Part shown: positions 24,327-29,002 of the stretch, piece by piece
How positions within the stretch are numbered: position 1 is the stretch's first letter
Layout: every line of letters starts with the position of its first letter
Assembly: GCA_027604685.1 (NCBI GenBank)
Contig: JADHYX010000234.1
Span: forward strand, 1 to 29,002
DNA length: 29,002 nucleotides
Source of the DNA: Lobulomyces angularis
Lineage: Eukaryota > Chytridiomycota > Chytridiomycetes > Lobulomycetales > Lobulomycetaceae
Direction of reading: 5' to 3'
Translations under genes and position numbers: made by a program
Notes under the pieces: model-generated
Told to the model about the DNA's origin: nothing
Database searches by the model: none
What the model saw: only the letters and a program-made list of their open reading frames with translations

Positions 24327-25649
24327 TTAATCACTAAGTTTATTTAATTTTCTATTTGAAGGTCTACTGGAAAGCTTATTCACCTCATTTTTATCATTGT
24401 TCACTTCCATTATTTTTTTGGAAGTAGCGATATCCACTTTCGATGTGTTAGATTGAAATATATTTCCTAGACTAATGTGGTCTATCAGATTAGATGATAC
24501 AGTATGAACTACCAGGCCCTAAAAAAACATTTTAGAACTTTATGTTACTATCTGTTGTTTACATTTATAAACATTAATGTCAAAACTGGATAAGCCAGTA
24601 AATCTAACATCTTCATATCATTCTGCCATTTTTCTATATTAGATATAGTGCAATTTAGATTATTCGAAGTAAACGTGCTGTCTTTCAATAACAGATCTTG
24701 AAAAAAAACTTTAGTATTTGTAAAGCGGAATAAATCACCTTTTACTTGAAGGCATTCGTCAGCGCTGGTCGCACATGCTATTGAAATTTTATAAAAATTT
24801 ATCTTCAATATTTAAAATTAATTACCTTCCATACATCGCAACTTCTGTACGTACCATTCGTTGGATAAGAGCATATCTTAAAATAAAATTAATAAAATAC
24901 TTTTTTTAATTGCAAGATTTTTTCATATCCGTTAATGTAATGATACGAACTATTTTAGCTTATTAATAAAACATACATTGTAAAGCAATTGCGCTGGTTA
25001 TGATAGATAAAAAAATAAAGTGCTACATAAAAAAATAAAAAAAAAATTTAAAAAGTCAAAGGGTTATAGTTTCAATGTTGTGAATACGTAAAAATGATAT
25101 ATAGCTTCAAATCTTTCCAATGCAACAGTTTTAGCTGTAAACAAATTTTTCAATTTTAAAAATACTCTTCTTGAGAATTTTATTGGCAAATCCAATAGAG
25201 TTCCTAGCAGTAAAATAAAGTTAACTATTAACCAAGTATGGCCACCATAATCCAAATCAAAAGTCTTTAAAGTGTCGTTATTTAACATCAAATATATTGA
25301 AAATATTATGATTCCCTTAAAAATTCATATTTATAAAAGTTAATACGGTTAAAACAAAAAAAATATATATTCAATGCTTTCTTACCAGCTGAGATGTTGC
25401 AAGAATTGAATAATATATGCATGATTTGTGCAGTTTTTTTGTTATTAAAAGAAAATCCAACAATTTTGTTGAACACTCATTGTTAGTATTAATTTGATTC
25501 TTTGAGATTGACAGTCTCGCATTATTAATTGGGACTGTGGTAGGTTGTCCTTTGTAAAAACTATTCATTGAAGCTCCAGCTAAACTTCTATTTGCGATAC
25601 TGGTAGTTGATTTACTACTAGCTGTCGCATTGGGAATTGCTAATGACAT
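24327..25649 (-). CDS. Four-helix membrane protein, family not recognised
   Basis: A 331-aa protein in six exons (minus strand): 25649-25386, 25315-25088, 25022-24977, 24876-24826, 24777-24563, 24518-24327. The start is the ATG opening a Ser/Thr-rich, soluble-looking N-terminus of about 60 residues. Four hydrophobic segments follow: about 76-99 (YYSILATSQLGIIIFSIYLM), 113-132 (HTWLIVNFILLLGTLLDLPI), 162-182 (YHFIFLSIITSAIALQYMLL) and 255-276 (LLAYPVLTLMFINGLVVHTV). The loop between helices 3 and 4 is about 70 residues and has four cysteines (CMEACATSADEC and a later NLNC). A charged, Asn/Lys-rich tail ends the protein. The topology resembles a tetraspan protein with a disulfide-bonded loop, but the tetraspanin CCG motif is absent. 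I do not recognise the family and assign no function. The gene is divergent from eIF2B delta, 540 nt away. Confidence 0.75.
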
Positions 25650-26189
25650 CCAAGATAAATTTAATTAATATGCGGAGTTTAAAAATTTTAAGAATTTTAT
25701 TTTTAAGATTTTCAATTTTCTAGAAGCCATAAAGCATGGTTTACTAATGTAGCAAACAGAAAAAGCATTATTATTTACCTAATTATTAATTAGTTTACTT
25801 AATTATTAATTAGAAGCATGAGTAGTAAAATAACAAAAACATACAAAGATTGTAAATTTATAAAATTTTGAGTCTTTTTCATTGTTAAAAAACAATAAGT
25901 AATATTAAGCGCAATAGAATTTAAAACATTGAATTAAAGTTATTTCTTTTTTGAATTAAAATCGCTGGAGGAATTTAAACAATGGATTAATGTAAATTCT
26001 TTAAATAAATATATATGTTTTATTTAGATTTTTTATTAAAAAAGAATTTACAATAATCACAACTTCTATTTTCATAGCACATTTTAAAATTTATTATATT
26101 AACGTAAAATTATAATAATTAAATTGCTTTTAACAAAAAAAAAAAACTGTATCCAATAGATCAAATAATTAAAAGCAAATAATCAAATA
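25650..26189. other. Divergent promoter region of membrane-protein and eIF2B delta genes
   Basis: 540 nt between two start codons on opposite strands, AT-rich, no gene seen. It contains a 19-bp direct repeat (25775-25793 and 25795-25813) whose core TAATTATTAATTA is also nearly palindromic. Confidence 0.6.
25775..25813. repeat. 19-bp direct repeat with palindromic core
   Basis: Two 19-nt copies (TTACCTAATTATTAATTAG and TTACTTAATTATTAATTAG) are separated by one base and differ at one position. The TAATTATTAATTA core resembles AT-rich homeodomain-type sites, but a regulatory role is only a guess. Confidence 0.8.
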
Positions 26190-28232
26190 ATGTCTGAACA
26201 AATTAATGGACCGCATCAAAGTAATAAATCCAAAAAAAAAATACAGACCCAAAATATGACAAAAGCTGAAAGAAGAGAGTTACAAGTAATTTAAATTTTT
26301 CATAGATTCTCTGGATTTTTACTTCAGTTCATATTATAATGTCTAGGAAAAACAAAGAGCCGAAAAAAATCAAAAGAAGCAAGAAAATACTCAACTAAAT
26401 CTTGCGCAGCAAAAAAAAACTCAACAATTGGCTTCTTCTGTTAGTTCACTTGTATGTTATTGAAAAATAAAATAAAAAGAGTGGGAGTTTCAGTTTTGAA
26501 TTTTATTTTTTTTTTTTGCAATTGCAATTTGCTTCTCATAAAATTTAATATTATCGCTTCAATTAGTTTAATAACATCTCTAAACATATATTGTATAAAG
26601 GATTTAAACAGAACTTCTCAGCCTAATCAGTTATCGGCTTCAACACCGAACATTAGAAAACCTCCAGCACAAATGAGGCAGGATGACCCGAAAATGGTAA
26701 AAAAAATTGAAAAAACTCAGACTGTACAAAGAATTCCAGTTCAAAAACCTGTTGCATTATTTTCACATTTAACTCAATATGAAAAACCTCAATCAAATTT
26801 AGCCCAAGATATTGTGCATCCAAGTATTATCAGTTTAGGATTGAAGTTTAGTGAATTTGTAATTGTTGGTGGTAATGCAAGATGTATAGCAATGATTGAC
26901 GTTTTTAAAAAGGTATTTTTCGTTAAATGTTTTTTTACCTTTTGATAAAGCTGCATTTACTTCAAGCCGTTTAAAAATTTGAAATTTTTAAACAAATTTT
27001 TTTTTTTTTTATTAATATTTTTTTTTAAAATTTTAATGTTTTGCATTAATAAATTAAGGTCATCCATGATTATGTTACCCCCCCAGGAAGCTCTTTAATT
27101 AGGCATTTAACAATGTATTTAGGTAAACAAATTGACTACCTTACTTCAGCACGGGTATTAGCAGCCAGTATGAAAAGTGCGATTAGACATTTAAAATCAG
27201 AGATTAGTATTCTAAGTATTGATTTGCCTGATATTGATGTAATTCAGAGAAATTATTTCTATTAACTTTTTAATTTTTTTTTTTTTAAATCACAGGCTAA
27301 AGAAAAACTTTATGATGAGTTAGATAATTTTATCTTAAAAAATATTACTATTGCCGACCAGTACATTGTTCATCAGACTTTACAAAATATCCATGATGGG
27401 GATGTTATTTTGACTCATGCAAGGTATTGATAGTTGGGAAATTTTGAACCTCGAAGTAATAAAATTTTACTAATTATTAGATCTTCGGTAGTATTGGCTG
27501 TTTTTCAAGCAGCATACGATATGGGAATCAAATTTAGAGTTATTGTTTGTGATTCTCGGCCAAAATTGGAAGGTGAATTAAATAATTTTAAATTTTATTT
27601 AAGAAAAATTCAGGGAAAGAATTGCTTAAGCGACTTGTTGCTACAGGAATTCCATGTACTTACATTTTATCAAACGCTCTTGGTGTCGTAATGAAAGAAG
27701 TAACAAAAGTTATTGTTGGAGCTAGCGCGCTATTTTCTAACGGGGCAGTGATGTCCAGGTAATAATGAAATAAAACAATTAAATTCTTTTTCTTTTTAAA
27801 GGGCTGGTACTGCTGTTGTTGCAATGATGGCGAATGAATTTCAAGTTCCATTTATAGTCTGTTGTGAGACATATAAGTTTAGTGATGTGGTACGACTAGA
27901 TTCTTTTGTTTGGAATGAAATAGGTGAGCAGAAAATTAATTATTTTTTCTCAACATAAGTCAGGTGATAGCGATGAGTTACTTGATTTGACGAATTCAGA
28001 ACCTAGTTCAAAATTACCATCAGTTGTCCCAACATTAACAAACATGCAATCAAACGCTTCAATGATTAGAAGGTCTGAATGGAGAAATTTGGATAGCTTA
28101 GGAATTTTAAATTTGCACTATGATGTCACCCCAAGTCATCTAGTCACCATGTGTGTTTGTGAAATAGGTATTATCAGTAGCACGAGTGTTGTAACAGTTT
28201 TAAGGGATTTGTTAGAAAAAAAAGAAGAGTAA
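26190..28232 (+). CDS. EIF2B4: Translation initiation factor eIF2B subunit delta
   Basis: Regulatory subunit of eIF2B, the GDP-GTP exchange factor for eIF2 in cytosolic translation initiation. The model is 482 aa in nine exons: 26190-26285, 26347-26451, 26601-26912, 27059-27238, 27296-27423, 27481-27572, 27614-27758, 27802-27923, 27964-28232. The first 100 residues are Lys/Gln-rich and poorly conserved, as in the family. The Rossmann-like eIF2B alpha/beta/delta fold follows, with IVGGNARCIAMIDVFK, IDYLTSARVLAASMKSAI, VILTHARSSVVLAVFQAAYD, VIVCDSRPKLEGKELLKRL, VIVGASALFSNGAVMSRAGT and the C-terminal ILNLHYDVTPSHLVTMVxxE-type segment (here LVTMCVCEIGIIS). That end is the delta signature rather than alpha or beta. 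Phosphorylated eIF2 would regulate it by binding the regulatory subcomplex (known for the family). Exon 3 uses the acceptor at 26600, the only one keeping frame. Confidence 0.93.
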
Positions 28233-29002
28233 CGATTTAAAAAAAAAAAAAAATTGATGTTTATTCATGTAAACTGTTACAAATGTAAATTTTTTAATTA
28301 AACTTAAAAAAAAAAAAAAAGTATAATAATAGTAATTATTAGAAATAAATTAAGTTATTGATTTACAGATTGCCAGTTATCTAATACTAAACTGTAAAAA
28401 AAAATAATCGCGCTACCTTTACTTTATTAAGAGTAGAAAGCCTATACTGTATTTCAAAACGGTTTTAGTAATAATCAGCATTTTTTTTGTCGGATTTAGG
28501 TAATATAGATGCAGTTAAAAGAAAAAATTCAACACTATTTGACTAGTTTTATTTTACATTTTTTGTAGAAAAAACAAATAAGATTTTTAAAGTTATCATC
28601 AAAAAAAAAAAAAAAACAAATAATTTTATTTCATAATGTGATTTAATTTAGAAAATTTAAATTTTTTTTTTATTTCGATAAAAATAGTAATTTACAATGA
28701 TCCTTCTTTAAATTTCAACATCACTTTGGAAATTTTCTTGATTTCAAAAAAAAAAAATTTTTTAACACAACAAATTATCTAACATTAAAAAAAAATTATC
28801 TACGTTAAGTTAAATTAAAAAAAACTTTAAATAAATAAAAAAATAGTAAAAAAAGAAAAAAAAAAGAAAATTAAAAAGTTGTTCAAATTTTTAAAATAAT
28901 TTTTTAATACTTTTTTTAAAACTAAAAAAAAAAAAAGGTTTTTTTTTATCAAAAATAAAAATAAAAATTAAAATAAATAAAGTAACATAAATTAATAGAA
29001 CT
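28233..29002. other. Low-complexity AT-rich 3' region
   Basis: 770 nt dominated by A and T homopolymers, with no reading frame of note on either strand. It begins with the 3' flank of eIF2B delta. I see no RNA gene or mobile element in it. Confidence 0.6.

Overview
The window is eukaryotic nuclear DNA: very AT-rich, full of A and T homopolymers, and packed with intron-rich genes. Nearly every intron is about 40-60 nt, GT...AG, usually with a GTA donor and a branch-point-like CTAAC, CTAAT or TTAAC box shortly before the acceptor. Joining exons by frame, splice signal and family motifs gives nine complete protein-coding genes (86 introns) and one decayed mobile-element gene. I see no tRNA, rRNA, CRISPR array, prokaryotic operon or ribosome-binding site. 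Cytoplasmic dynein, cullin-1, eIF2B-delta, a copine, GT17 glycosyltransferases and a Fanzor relic together suggest a compact-genome, early-diverging opisthokont. My best guess is a Rozella/Cryptomycota- or chytrid-like fungus; this is inference and another protist is possible.

Layout: 720-1133 (+) Fanzor (eukaryotic TnpB-like) pseudogene; 1311-3131 (+) GT17 glycosyltransferase A; 3690-9186 (+) a 25-exon, 1436-aa armadillo-repeat protein with two SPRY-type domains; 10001-12854 (+) cullin-1; 13086-15562 (-) cytoplasmic dynein intermediate chain; 16421-17890 (+) two-domain fasciclin protein with an Arg/Asp-repeat N-terminus; 18173-21341 (-) copine with a degenerate A domain and a 345-aa tail; 21878-23581 (-) GT17 glycosyltransferase B; 24327-25649 (-) orphan four-helix membrane protein; 26190-28232 (+) translation factor eIF2B delta.

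The genes do not form one pathway. Two serve general cell machinery (SCF ubiquitin ligase scaffold, dynein cargo subunit), one serves translation initiation, two are Golgi-type glycosyltransferases, and the rest are surface, membrane or scaffold proteins. The strongest structural signal is the pair of GT17 genes. They lie inverted, about 19 kb apart, with all seven intron positions shared and four consecutive exons of identical length.

The most unusual items are the Fanzor relic, two microexons (16 nt and 11 nt) recovered by frame and domain logic, the copine whose metal-binding (MIDAS) motif is lost while a long new tail is added, and the ARM-SPRY-SPRY architecture. All exon models were assembled by eye; every one closes to a multiple of three, but none has transcript support here.
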